Shown: positions 35,654-43,819 of the stretch, in pieces
How the letters are laid out: each line of letters opens with the position of its first letter
How positions within the stretch are numbered: position 1 is the stretch's first letter
Source: JBPOIC01 sp052034865
Lineage (GTDB): Bacteria > UBA10199 > JADFYH01
Reading direction: 5' to 3'
Length of the DNA: 64,000 bases
Assembly (NCBI GenBank): GCA_052034865.1
Contig: JBPOIC010000029.1
Coordinates: 1 to 64,000, forward strand
The notes under the pieces: model-generated
What the model saw: only the letters and a program-made list of their open reading frames with translations
Database searches by the model: none
What the model was told of the DNA's origin: nothing
Program-made: the position numbers and the translations under genes

Positions 35654-36487
35654 TTACTCTACAAATTCTACTTGGGTATGCGGAATCAACCCCGCCTGAT
35701 GGGCCTCTTCGAAGAGAGTCCGCAAAGCCTTGCGTCCCTTTTCACCATAATCCACCGTAAGCTCGTTGACATACATGCCAATAAAACGATCGGCAAGATC
35801 CAGATCCAATCCTCGTCCAAATTCCAGGGCGTAACGAACCGCTTCGGCTCGGTGTGTGAGACTCATCTCAATGCTTTTCTTAAGCAAGGCATTGATCTCC
35901 TTCATGGCAGGAAGTCCCAAATCCTTGCGAATGATATTGCCACCCAAGGGGAGAGGAAGCTGGTGCCGCTGATACCACCACTCCCCGAGATCCACCCATT
36001 TTTGAAGTCCTGCCTTTTGATAAGTGAGTTGCCCCTCATGAATGATGAGGCCGGCTTCGACCTTTCCTTCCGCCACCGCTTCGATAATCTCATCGAAAGG
36101 CATGACGACCGTTTTTAGCTTGGGTTGATAGAGTTGAAGAGCGAGATAGGCCGTCGTTCTCTCGCCAGGAATCGCGAGCAGAACGTCAGAAAGATTTTTT
36201 TTCAGAGTCTCTCCGTGAGCGACAACCATGGGGCCATAGTTATTTCCCATGCTCGAGCCACAGGGAAGCAGGGCATAGCGATCTGAAACAAAAGGATAGG
36301 CATAGAATGAAATCGCACTAATTTCATAAACGCCCTGTTTTGCTTTTTCGTTGAGGGTTTGGATATCCGACAGGACGTGTTTGAATTCGTAGGGACCACT
36401 GTCGAGTTTTCCGGTAGCTAGGGCCCAAAACATAAAGGCGTCATCGGGATCTGGGCTGTGTGCCAGGTGAAGAAGTTTTTTTTCCAT
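35654..36487 (-). CDS. mqnD: 1,4-dihydroxy-6-naphthoate synthase
   Basis: A 277-residue enzyme of the futalosine menaquinone pathway, converting cyclic dehypoxanthine futalosine to 1,4-dihydroxy-6-naphthoate. The fold is that of a periplasmic-binding-like protein. Signature parts are LAHSPDPDDAFMFWAL, FKHVLSDIQTLNEKA, AISFYAYPFVSDRYALLPCGSSMG, PGERTTAYLAL, LIIHEGQLTY and the LPLGGN segment. It is in step with mqnE at 31.6-32.6 kb. ATG 36487 is chosen; no good SD is visible in front of it. Its upstream side holds the first cluster of GACGGAGG repeats. Confidence 0.93.
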   Translation of the reverse strand: MEKKLLHLAHSPDPDDAFMFWALATGKLDSGPYEFKHVLSDIQTLNEKAKQGVYEISAISFYAYPFVSDRYALLPCGSSMGNNYGPMVVAHGETLKKNLSDVLLAIPGERTTAYLALQLYQPKLKTVVMPFDEIIEAVAEGKVEAGLIIHEGQLTYQKAGLQKWVDLGEWWYQRHQLPLPLGGNIIRKDLGLPAMKEINALLKKSIEMSLTHRAEAVRYALEFGRGLDLDLADRFIGMYVNELTVDYGEKGRKALRTLFEEAHQAGLIPHTQVEFVE

Positions 36488-36537
36488 GGCTGCTGGTAAC
36501 AAGGAGGACAGTGCTTGTCAATTCAGGGGCTCACTTG

Positions 36538-36703
36538 CAGACGGAGGACCAAATTTTCAAAGCTTTTCAGACGGAGGTAAAATTCTAAGGCCGAGCGAGC
36601 TTCTTCCTCCGTCTTCAAAAACTTTTTCCTCCGTCTGCAAAAGGAGAATGTTTAACCCTGCGATGCCAATCCTTTTCCATCCCTTAAAAAGTTCCTCCGT
36701 CTG
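36538..36703. repeat. Cluster A of the CAGACGGAGG repeat family (5 copies)
   Basis: Five copies of the 10-base motif lie between mqnD and the next gene: CAGACGGAGG at 36538 and 36568, and CCTCCGTCT[G/T] at 36606, 36628 and 36694. The two plus copies are 30 bases apart, the first two minus copies 22. Copies are embedded in A/T-rich flanks such as AAATTTT and AAAA. The upstream side of the following gene is otherwise without a visible function. Confidence 0.85.
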
Positions 36704-36809
36704 CCAATTCTCCTGCCTGCTTGATTCCGAATCTCTTTCACTGCTAAAGAAATCCTCAGATCCAGAGCAGATAGAAGCCGTTGCCTCCGATTTAATGAAA
36801 GGAGATTTT

Positions 36810-37097
36810 ATGAAAAAGTATTTATTTTTAGCGACAACCGCTCTTAGTCTCGCCCTTCCTGTCTCAGCCTTGGCCTCCGAGCTTTTTGGCAAGATTAGCT
36901 ATAAAGGCCAACCTCTCAAAAATGCTGAAATCACCATCCAGGATAAAAAAACAAAAACCAACGACATCGGCTATTACTCGGTCAATCTAGATCCAGGCGA
37001 GCATGTCCTCGTCATCAAACTTCCCGACGGCTCTTCCCGGCAGGAAAAAATTAATCTCTTCCCCCAAGACACCGAAAAAAATTTCAAACTGGAGTAA
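36810..37097 (+). CDS. Small secreted carboxypeptidase-regulatory-like domain protein
   Basis: A 95-residue protein with a signal peptide (LATTALSLALPVSALA) followed by a beta-sandwich domain of the CarboxypepD_reg/Cna-B type: ELFGKISYKGQPLKNAEITIQDKKTKTNDIGYYSVNLDPGEHVLVIKLPDGSS. Such domains are common adhesion or scaffold modules. ATG 36810 has AAAGGAGA in front. The frame is open far to the left, but that part overlaps repeat cluster A and does not look coding. The next gene begins 3 bases after its stop. Confidence 0.78.
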   Translation: MKKYLFLATTALSLALPVSALASELFGKISYKGQPLKNAEITIQDKKTKTNDIGYYSVNLDPGEHVLVIKLPDGSSRQEKINLFPQDTEKNFKLE

Positions 37098-37100
37098 ACA

Positions 37101-37910
37101 ATGGATGCTGATAAATCCCCCGGATTACGCCTGGAATTGGTCACAAAAATCATCACAGCGATTGGGGCCTTGCTGGCTGGCGTTTTTATTCCGATCGCCA
37201 TCAATTACAATCAGGAAAAAAATCGCGAAACCCAGCTTTATGTGCAGATAATGACCCAGCGCGAGCAATCCGATAGTGCCCTCCGCTCGCAGATGTTTAA
37301 TGCCCTCATTGGTTCGTACTTTGGCAAAGACATCATTAAAAATCCCGAAGAACAAATCATGTATCTGCACCTGCTGACCCTCAATTTTCAGGAGTTCTTC
37401 GATGCGCGTCCACTGTTTGAAGACTTAAACAAACGGGTGGATGAAAGTCAGCGCTTGCGACTTCAGGCGATTGCGCGATCGGTGATCGATAAGCAGGTCA
37501 ATCTTTTGACCAAACCCGAAAACGTGCCGACGCAGATGAGCCTTTGTATGGAAGAAAATGAGTCTTGTAAGCGGATGGATACTTTTTCCATGAAAGGAAA
37601 GGAGCGCAGCTATCCCTTTTCGGTTCGGCTTCAGGATGTGAGTAGTGCGGGGGTGCAGGTGCGGGTAAGCTCAGCGGATGAGAGTTTTAATTTTAAGACG
37701 ATTGAGTTTGGAGTTTCCTATTTCGACACTCCTTTTATGAATAATACCAAGCTGATGGATGGCAGCCGCTTTTCCTTCGTCTTACGAAATGTCGATCCGA
37801 TGCGCAAAATTGCGTTGATTGAGATGGTAGTATTTCCCGCCGAATACATGAACCTTCGCGATCGGCCTTATTTTGATGAGATGTTGTCGCGTCTGGGGAA
37901 GAAGGGGTGA
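37101..37910 (+). CDS. Membrane-anchored protein of unknown function
   Basis: A 269-residue protein with one membrane helix near the N-terminus (IITAIGALLAGVFIPIAINY) and a soluble remainder of mixed helix and strand. Residues around 150-165 hold a Cys pair (SLCMEENESCKR). No catalytic motif is recognised. It is coupled to the preceding secreted domain protein (3-base gap); repeat clusters A and B stand on either side of the two genes, 107 bases before the first and 10 bases after the second. The sheath of repeats suggests the pair is a movable or at least distinct cassette, but no transposase or attachment sequence is visible at its borders. Confidence 0.7.
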   Translation: MDADKSPGLRLELVTKIITAIGALLAGVFIPIAINYNQEKNRETQLYVQIMTQREQSDSALRSQMFNALIGSYFGKDIIKNPEEQIMYLHLLTLNFQEFFDARPLFEDLNKRVDESQRLRLQAIARSVIDKQVNLLTKPENVPTQMSLCMEENESCKRMDTFSMKGKERSYPFSVRLQDVSSAGVQVRVSSADESFNFKTIEFGVSYFDTPFMNNTKLMDGSRFSFVLRNVDPMRKIALIEMVVFPAEYMNLRDRPYFDEMLSRLGKKG

Positions 37911-37919
37911 GTTGAGTTG

Positions 37920-37948
37920 CAGACGGAGGTGTTTTTTTCAGACGGAGG
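37920..37948. repeat. Cluster B of the CAGACGGAGG repeat family (2 copies)
   Basis: Two plus-oriented copies of CAGACGGAGG at 37920 and 37939, 19 bases apart, directly after the stop of the membrane-protein gene and separated by a T-run. Confidence 0.85.
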
Positions 37949-38107
37949 TCCAATTCCAAGACTATCAACCCAGGCGAAGGTTTGATTCCCGGACTTTTCT
38001 CAATCTTATCCTGTCTGATTTTCGAACCCTTCATTAACGTCTTCTCTGCTAACTCCTTGATTTCTCATCCTCTCATCTTCTGGCCTAGCCCTTGCTTTTT
38101 CCTGGTC

Positions 38108-38275
38108 ATGGCCTCTTACCCACGCTCAGCACTCTTAGATGATCACTCCACCTTCCATGTCACCTGGCAATGCCACAACCAAAAATGGCTCTTAAAAAAA
38201 GACTGGGCCAAAAAGCTCTACTATCAACTTTTGCTCAAATACAAAGATCGCTACCTGGTGCAGATCCATTGTGAG
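38108..38275 (+). pseudogene. Remnant of a REP-associated tyrosine (Y1/IS200-like) transposase
   Basis: From ATG 38108 the frame reads MASYPRSALLDDHSTFHVTWQCHNQKW then LLKYKDRYLVQIHC, which resembles the N-terminus of Y1 transposases of the RAYT/IS200 kind. After about 55 residues the resemblance stops and the frame runs into unrelated sequence (stop at 38317). The HUH catalytic pair and the catalytic Tyr of a full enzyme are therefore missing. The break near 38270 coincides with the beginning of the next coding fragment, so the element is a fragment, not a working transposase. Confidence 0.6.
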
Positions 38276-38748
38276 TACGAGATGTGTTTCAGCTCAATCA
38301 GATTGGAAGTGTCTTGAACAATGGAATTAAAAGAATGGGAATTGAAGATGCTAAAGTTTTTATTAAGGGGAGCTCTGTGATAGGGGTGAGTTGGAAAACT
38401 AAAATTTCATTTGACGTCGGAAGAGTAAGTGATTGGGATATTTCAATTATAAGCCCTCAACTTTTAAAGCGAGCTGAAGAATCAGGTGTCAAGTTATGGG
38501 TGAAAGGAAAACGGGGCCCTCCATTGGATCTAAATAAAAAATCTTCAAAATTAAATCTTAGAAAATCGGAATTAGAATCTTTCGCTTTTATTATGTCCTA
38601 CTCCCTTGAAGCCCTTATAGGGCCTGAAAAATATCTTCATAAATATTTCTCCACTTATCCAACGTGTTCGCGTGATTTCTCTCCCTCAAAAATTTGGAAT
38701 GATTGTGCTAGGAGAAAAAACTTTATCAGGAAATTCATGGTGCTCTAA
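38275..38748 (+). pseudogene. Nucleotidyltransferase-like toxin domain fragment
   Basis: A 150-odd-residue frame without a clear start (the frame is closed at 38272; GTG at 38284 is the first start codon). The sequence VFIKGSSVIGVSWKT, then FDVGRVSDWDISIISPQLLKRAEESGVKL, has a nucleotidyltransferase-type Gly-Ser plus Asp-x-Asp pattern. From memory it resembles the C-terminal toxin domains of contact-dependent or polymorphic toxins. Later residues (after AFIMSYSLEA) look unrelated. The DNA is A/T-rich against its neighbours. It is fused to the end of a transposase remnant, so it is probably a transferred, degraded toxin tip without its delivery part. Confidence 0.5.
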
Positions 38749-38974
38749 AAGAATCCGAAGATCCTGTTAAAAGTCTCCCACAACTTCTCTTGCTTCTTAT
38801 TCCTGTTTTTGCCTATCTTGGCTCGATTTGAAAGCGAAGCGGCAGTTTTGAAAAAGATGGCCGCTCTCCCTGTCTGTTCAATGGATTTTAACTCGCTGCT
38901 TGCCTGTCAGAGAGAAATCAAAAACCTCCTGAATTGGACATGCAATATCCTTAAAAAACAAAATGGAGGAACTT

Positions 38975-40027
38975 ATGGAATCCAATCATGTTGAAAAAGA
39001 CAAAGCCATCCAACTGGCCCTGCAATCGATTGAAAAGCAGTTTGGAAAAGGCGCCATCATGCGTCTGGGTGAAAAAGAAATTGCGCAGGCCGAGATTGAG
39101 GCGATCTCTACCGGATCAATTTCCCTTGATCTTGCTTTAGGAATTGGCGGCTATCCCCGAGGAAGAATTGTTGAGATCTACGGACCGGAATCTAGTGGTA
39201 AAACAACACTTTCCCTGCATGCCATCGCTCAGGCTCAAAAAACGGGTGGTGTTGTTGCCTTTATCGATGCCGAACATGCCCTTGATGTGAATTATGCTCG
39301 AAAACTCGGAGTGAAAATCGAAGATCTTTTGATTTCTCAGCCCGACACCGGTGAGCAGGCCCTTGAGATCGCAGAATCGCTGGTGAGATCTAACGCCATC
39401 GATGCCATCGTCATCGACTCGGTTGCCGCCCTCGTTCCTAAATCCGAGCTCGAAGGTGAAATGGGTGATGCACAGATGGGCGCCCAGGCCCGCTTGATGA
39501 GTCAGGCCCTGCGAAAACTGGCGGCCCTTGTTTCCAAAAGCAAGACCCTCCTTATTTTTATCAATCAGATCCGTATGAAAATCGGCGTGATGTTCGGAAA
39601 TCCCGAAACCACAACCGGTGGAAACGCCCTCAAGTTCTATGCCTCTGTCCGCCTCGATGTCCGTCGCATCGGAGCGATCAAAACAGGTGATCAGGTGATC
39701 GGAAATCGTACCAAGGTGAAAGTGGTCAAAAACAAGGTTTCTCCTCCATTCAAAGAAGTGGAGTTCGATATCATCTATGGCGAAGGTGTTTCTCGCGAAG
39801 GCGATTTGCTCGATCTCGCTTCCAACTCTGGCATTATCGAAAAAAGTGGGGCCTGGTTTACGTATCAGGCTGAACGATTGGGTCAGGGGCGTGAGAATGC
39901 GAAGCAATATCTCAAAGATAATCCGACCGTTGCCAAAACCATCGAAACCCAGGTGCTCGAAAATTATGGAATTGTTAAGAAAGAAGATAAAGGCGAAGTG
40001 AAAGAGAAGAAGAAGGCTGCCTCTTAA
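38975..40027 (+). CDS. recA: Recombinase A
   Basis: A 350-residue recombinase that forms filaments on single-stranded DNA, exchanges strands and triggers LexA self-cleavage. Visible are GPESSGKTT (Walker A), VVAFIDAEHALD, the loop region MGDAQMGAQARLMSQALRKL, LIFINQIRMKIGVMFGNPETTTGGNALKFYASVRLD and a Lys/Glu-rich C-terminus. ATG 38975 is fixed by GGAGG five bases in front of it; the ATG at 38963 overlaps that SD. No recX follows; alaS begins 3 bases after the stop. No obvious LexA box is seen in the 225 bases upstream. Confidence 0.97.
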   Translation: MESNHVEKDKAIQLALQSIEKQFGKGAIMRLGEKEIAQAEIEAISTGSISLDLALGIGGYPRGRIVEIYGPESSGKTTLSLHAIAQAQKTGGVVAFIDAEHALDVNYARKLGVKIEDLLISQPDTGEQALEIAESLVRSNAIDAIVIDSVAALVPKSELEGEMGDAQMGAQARLMSQALRKLAALVSKSKTLLIFINQIRMKIGVMFGNPETTTGGNALKFYASVRLDVRRIGAIKTGDQVIGNRTKVKVVKNKVSPPFKEVEFDIIYGEGVSREGDLLDLASNSGIIEKSGAWFTYQAERLGQGRENAKQYLKDNPTVAKTIETQVLENYGIVKKEDKGEVKEKKKAAS

Positions 40028-40030
40028 ATC

Positions 40031-42685
40031 ATGACTGAAGCACAACCGAATCCTATGCAATCCAATCAAATCCGCGAAAAGTTTCTAAGCTACTTCGAAT
40101 CCAAAGGGCACAAGCGTGTTCGCAGCTCTTCGCTTATTCCCGAATCCGATCCCACGCTGTTTTTTACCAACGCGGGAATGGTCCAGTTTAAAAACATCTT
40201 TTTGGGTCAGGAAAAATCTTCCAGTCCGCGCGCGACGACTTCACAAAAATGCATGCGTGTGTCCGGCAAACACAACGATTTGGAAAACGTTGGGCGCACC
40301 CACCGACATCATACGTTTTTTGAAATGCTCGGAAATTTTTCGTTTGGAGATTATTTCAAACAAGGGGCAATCGAGTTTGCGTGGGAGTTTTTGATCGATG
40401 AAATGAAGCTCGATAAGAGCAAGCTTTGGATCACGGTTTTTAGAGAAGACGATGAAGCTGCTGAGATCTGGGAGAAAAAAATCGGCATCGTGCCCGAGCG
40501 CATTGTGCGTCTGGATGAAAAAGATAATTTTTGGAGCATGGGCGAAGAAGGCCCCTGTGGTCCTTGCTCGGAAATTCATTTCGATCAAGGACCACACGTG
40601 GGTTGCCAGAAACCCGAATGTCAGGTGGGTTGCGACTGCGGGCGCTATATGGAAATCTGGAATCTGGTCTTCATGCAGTTTAACCGCAGTTTGGGCGGTG
40701 AGATGACGCCGCTTCCCAAACCCAGTGTCGATACAGGGATGGGGCTTGAGCGTTTGGCGAGTGTGGCTCAGGGGGTATTTTCCAATTACGACAGCGATCT
40801 TTTTACTCCGATCATTCGCGCGATTGAAAAAAAGATCGGCAAATCATACGGCCAGGATGAAAACACCAATATCTCCATTCGCGTGCTGGCCGATCATATC
40901 CGTGCCTGTGTTTTTCTCATTGGAGATGGTGTTCAGCCTTCTAACGAAGGTCGCGGGTATGTGCTCCGTCGCATTTTACGCCGTGCCATTCGACATGGAC
41001 GTTTGCTTGGCATGCGCGAGCCTTTCTTTTATCAACTGGCCGACGTTGTCATCGATCAGATGCACGGGGCTTACCCGGAGCTTAAAAAACATCAGCATTT
41101 TATCCAATCGGTCATCCAGGCTGAAGAGACGCGCTTTTTAGAAACCCTCGAAAAAGGGCTGGAGATGATTCAGGCCGAGATTTCCCTTCAGCGCAAAAAA
41201 CAAAGTCAATGTATTCCGGGCGAAGTTGTTTTCAAACTCTACGATACATTTGGTTTTCCTGTCGATCTCATCCAAAACATAGCCGAAGAAGAAAATTTCA
41301 GTGTCGACATGGAAGGATTTGAAAATGCCATGCTCGATCAAAAAGAAACTGCCCGTAAGTCCTGGAAAGGATCCGGACAAGAGCGGGTGGCGACGGTTTA
41401 TCAGGAGCTGGCCCAAAAGGGATTTGCGACTCAGTTTTTAGGATATGAAACATTAAAGACGAGTGCCAAGGTCATCGCCCTGATTCGCAATGGAGAACTC
41501 GTCAAAGATGTACGCGAAGGAGAAGAAATCCAGTTGATTGCTGAAAAAACGCCTTTCTACGGAGAGTCTGGAGGTCAAGTCGGCGATCGAGGCTGGATTT
41601 TAGACCCTCACTTTAAAATGGAAGTGAAGGATGCGCTGAGGCCTGTTGCCAATTTGGTGGCTCATGTGGGGCTCGTTAAAAAAGGTAGTATTAAGGTAGG
41701 AGATGAAGTCAAACTCGAGGTTGATTCTTGTCACCGCCTTCCCACGCGGATCAATCATACGGCGACCCATCTTCTACATGCTGCTTTAAGGCAGGTTTTG
41801 GGTGAGCATGTTCGACAGGCAGGATCTCTCGTTGCTCCCGAAAGGCTTCGATTTGATTTCAGTCATTTCGAGCCGATCACCGATGAAAATCTTGAGCAGA
41901 TCGAATCGATCGTAAATGAAAAAATCCGCGAAGATTTTATCGTCCAAAAATCCGAGATGGCCTACGATGAGGCTCTAAAAAAGGGCGCGATGGCTTTGTT
42001 TGGTGAAAAGTATGGCGACCTTGTTCGCGTGCTCACTATCGATACCTTCTCTACCGAGTTGTGCGGAGGCACTCACGCCGATCGTACCGGTGAAATCGGA
42101 TTTTTTAAGATTGTGCAGGAAAGCTCGATCGCTGCAGGCATTCGTCGTATCGAGGCGGTGACGGGCGCTGCCGCACTTGCCTACTGCCGAAAGCTTGAGA
42201 AAAACTTAAAACAGCTCTCCTATCAACTGAAAGTCGGCGTCGATCAAATTCCCCAACGTATTGAAAAACTGACGGAGCAAACCAAAAAATTTGAAAAAGA
42301 AATTGCCCAACTGAAATCCAAGCTCCTTTCAGGCGGAGGGGGAGAAGACTTACTCAAAGGGATGCGTGAAAAACAGGGCGTTAGACTTCTGGCCACGCAA
42401 ATCGAGATGAGTAGTGTGAATGATTTGCGGGATTTATCCGATCAGGTCATTCATAAACTTGGAAAAGGAATCGCGTTGGTCGGTGGTGTTCAGGATGGAA
42501 AAGTGACTCTTATCTTACGGGTGGCGAAAGATTTAATCCCGCAGTTTAAGGCAGGTGAATTGATCAAGCCTCTGGCGGCTTTGATTGGTGGCTCGGGTGG
42601 AGGACGGCCCGATATGGCACAGGCGGGAGGTTCATCCCCAGAGAAAATGCAGGAAGTTTTTGAGCGGTTTTACGAATTGATATAA
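40031..42685 (+). CDS. alaS: Alanine-tRNA ligase
   Basis: An 884-residue class II synthetase that charges tRNA-Ala and edits mischarged Ser or Gly. The catalytic core has SSSLIPESDPTLFFTNAGMVQFKNIFLG and HTFFEMLGNFSFGDYF. The editing domain shows HTATHLLHAAL and CGGTHADRTGEIGFFKI (zinc ligands). The C-terminal DHHA1 region has GGSGGGRPDMAQAGG. It is 3 bases downstream of recA, an arrangement (recA-alaS) frequent in bacteria. Its stop overlaps the left end of a short palindromic repeat. Confidence 0.97.
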   Translation: MTEAQPNPMQSNQIREKFLSYFESKGHKRVRSSSLIPESDPTLFFTNAGMVQFKNIFLGQEKSSSPRATTSQKCMRVSGKHNDLENVGRTHRHHTFFEMLGNFSFGDYFKQGAIEFAWEFLIDEMKLDKSKLWITVFREDDEAAEIWEKKIGIVPERIVRLDEKDNFWSMGEEGPCGPCSEIHFDQGPHVGCQKPECQVGCDCGRYMEIWNLVFMQFNRSLGGEMTPLPKPSVDTGMGLERLASVAQGVFSNYDSDLFTPIIRAIEKKIGKSYGQDENTNISIRVLADHIRACVFLIGDGVQPSNEGRGYVLRRILRRAIRHGRLLGMREPFFYQLADVVIDQMHGAYPELKKHQHFIQSVIQAEETRFLETLEKGLEMIQAEISLQRKKQSQCIPGEVVFKLYDTFGFPVDLIQNIAEEENFSVDMEGFENAMLDQKETARKSWKGSGQERVATVYQELAQKGFATQFLGYETLKTSAKVIALIRNGELVKDVREGEEIQLIAEKTPFYGESGGQVGDRGWILDPHFKMEVKDALRPVANLVAHVGLVKKGSIKVGDEVKLEVDSCHRLPTRINHTATHLLHAALRQVLGEHVRQAGSLVAPERLRFDFSHFEPITDENLEQIESIVNEKIREDFIVQKSEMAYDEALKKGAMALFGEKYGDLVRVLTIDTFSTELCGGTHADRTGEIGFFKIVQESSIAAGIRRIEAVTGAAALAYCRKLEKNLKQLSYQLKVGVDQIPQRIEKLTEQTKKFEKEIAQLKSKLLSGGGGEDLLKGMREKQGVRLLATQIEMSSVNDLRDLSDQVIHKLGKGIALVGGVQDGKVTLILRVAKDLIPQFKAGELIKPLAALIGGSGGGRPDMAQAGGSSPEKMQEVFERFYELI

Positions 42686-42754
42686 GAGCGTGTTTGGAAA
42701 GATGTTGTGCAATGTCGCCATCTGGCCGTTCGCGATGCTTTCAAAATACGCTCT
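42685..42754. repeat. 70-bp palindromic repeat element (short form)
   Basis: Imperfect terminal inverted repeats (AGAGCGTGTTTGGAAAG against the complement of CTTTCAAAATACGCTCT, 15 of 17 matching). Its arms match those of the longer element at 26862-27018 (AGAGC[G/A]TGTTT, and GCCATC[C/T]GGC...TCGC...GCTCTA on the right), but it lacks the internal 80-base palindrome. It starts at the last base of alaS, whose stop codon it overlaps. Confidence 0.75.
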
Positions 42755-42791
42755 AGGATGTTTAATCGATTGGGTTCATCAACGGAGGCTT

Positions 42792-43031
42792 ATGTCTGTC
42801 ATCGACGTCAAAGGATTTAATCGCTGGCAAAACGAAGTGGTCGTGATTGATCACAACCTCAATGGCGAGGTCGATCCATCCGATGAGTTTATTGCGCTCA
42901 ATCTTCGAGACGTCAAAAAAGAAAGCCGCGTTTCCTGGAATCATCCCCGTTTTAAAGAGCTTCGCGACGAGTATCTTGTCTTTTTAAAAGTAGAAGAAGA
43001 GGCAGATAAAGATGGGGAGGATATTCCGTAG
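42792..43031 (+). CDS. Small acidic protein of unknown function
   Basis: A 79-residue cytosolic protein beginning MSVIDVKGFNRWQNEVVVIDHN, ending with an acidic tail (EEEADKDGEDIP). AACGGAGG directly in front of ATG 42792 is a strong SD. The open frame extends left across the palindromic repeat, which is not coding. No domain is recognised. It lies just after alaS and may be part of that transcript if the repeat does not interfere. Confidence 0.65.
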   Translation: MSVIDVKGFNRWQNEVVVIDHNLNGEVDPSDEFIALNLRDVKKESRVSWNHPRFKELRDEYLVFLKVEEEADKDGEDIP

Positions 43032-43222
43032 AGCTTCTATTTTTCTTGGCCTTCCGTCTTTATTGAGCCTAAAAACGTCGAACAGCTGCCGTTTCCAGGT
43101 TGAAGCATCCTATCCCAGTTATTTAAAAACCCTTCCTCCTGATTCACTTTCCTTAAAATCAAAAGAAACCATTATTACTTTCGAAGTTATCAAGAGGATG
43201 ATTTTTGCATTTTCAAAAATCA

Positions 43223-43273
43223 CCTCCGTCTTCACAAAAATTACCTCCGTCTTCAAATTCCACCTCCGTCTTC
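43223..43273. repeat. Cluster C of the CAGACGGAGG repeat family (3 copies)
   Basis: Three minus-oriented copies CCTCCGTCTTC at 43223, 43244 and 43263, with 21- and 19-base spacing and A/T-rich spacers, forming a short imperfect tandem array. It lies just beyond the end of the DUF202 gene. A weaker variant (CTTCCGTCTT) occurs at 43051. Confidence 0.85.
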
Positions 43274-43284
43274 AAACCGATACC

Positions 43285-43656
43285 TCACCCGAGTTGCACC
43301 CAAAAAAGATAGCCCATCATTCCCAGTCCTAAGGCGGCGAAGAGGAAGGCGATCCAAACTCCCAATCGCGAGGTCCTTCTCGGTTTTACACTGAGTCGTT
43401 GATTAAAGCGGATTTGTTCGAAGGCTGCGACGCATGTAATCACCACCCCTGCGGCTACCAGCACCGATCCAATCATCAGAGAAAAACCGTGGGAGTGCGT
43501 GTCTTGAAGAGATTTAAGGCTAGCGATTTCTTTGAGAAAAAGTCCAAACCGCGCCACCACAAAGCCAAAGCCCATCGAGGCAAGGCCGGTGCGTATCCAG
43601 GCAAGAAGGGTTCGCTCGGCGGCGAGCTCTGTTCGTAAATCTTCTTGAGTGCCCAT
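43285..43656 (-). CDS. DUF202 family membrane protein (YidH-like)
   Basis: A 123-residue inner-membrane protein with the DUF202 opening: LRTELAAERTLLAWIRTGLASMGFGFVVARFG. Three hydrophobic helices are visible (the first after the AAERT motif, then SLMIGSVLVAAGVVITCVAAF and GVWIAFLFAALGLGMMGYLF). The molecular role of the family is not well known. It is between repeat clusters C and D. The SD AGGAG lies upstream of ATG 43656. Confidence 0.88.
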   Translation of the reverse strand: MGTQEDLRTELAAERTLLAWIRTGLASMGFGFVVARFGLFLKEIASLKSLQDTHSHGFSLMIGSVLVAAGVVITCVAAFEQIRFNQRLSVKPRRTSRLGVWIAFLFAALGLGMMGYLFWVQLG

Positions 43657-43761
43657 GAAAGTCAGCTCCTTTCACTTTCAGGTACAGATCAAGAAAGGAT
43701 TTTAAATCAAGTTGTCAGGATTAGATTTGAAGTAGGGAAGAGGGGTGGATTTTTTTTGTTG

Positions 43762-43814
43762 CAGACGGAGGAATCTATCTCCTCAAGATTGTTTGGAATT
43801 TTTCCTCCGTCTTC
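43762..43814. repeat. Cluster D of the CAGACGGAGG repeat family (inverted pair)
   Basis: One plus copy (GCAGACGGAGGAA, 43761) and one minus copy (TTCCTCCGTCTTC, 43802) in opposite orientation with about 30 bases between. They can pair as an 11-bp stem (AGACGGAGGAA). The hairpin ends 5 bases from the msrB stop, so it could serve as its terminator. Confidence 0.75.
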
Positions 43815-43819
43815 CTTCC

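Noticed and set aside
36486..36809. Upstream extension of the secreted Cna-B-like protein
   Set aside because: The frame is open, but it crosses repeat cluster A and lacks an SD, while ATG 36810 has an SD and begins a signal peptide.
38809..38994. Small frame overlapping the recA start as a leader gene
   Set aside because: It overlaps recA in another frame, has no SD and no recognisable sequence.
39137..40069. 310-residue minus-strand frame inside recA
   Set aside because: Antisense to a perfectly conserved recA; a shadow frame caused by codon bias.
42777..42791. AACGGAGG before the gene at 42792 as a repeat copy
   Set aside because: It lacks the CAGA part and stands exactly at SD distance from the ATG, so it is read as a ribosome binding site.
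43223..43273. The three-copy array as a minimal CRISPR
   Set aside because: Units are only about 20 bases with 8-10-base spacers and no cas genes nearby.
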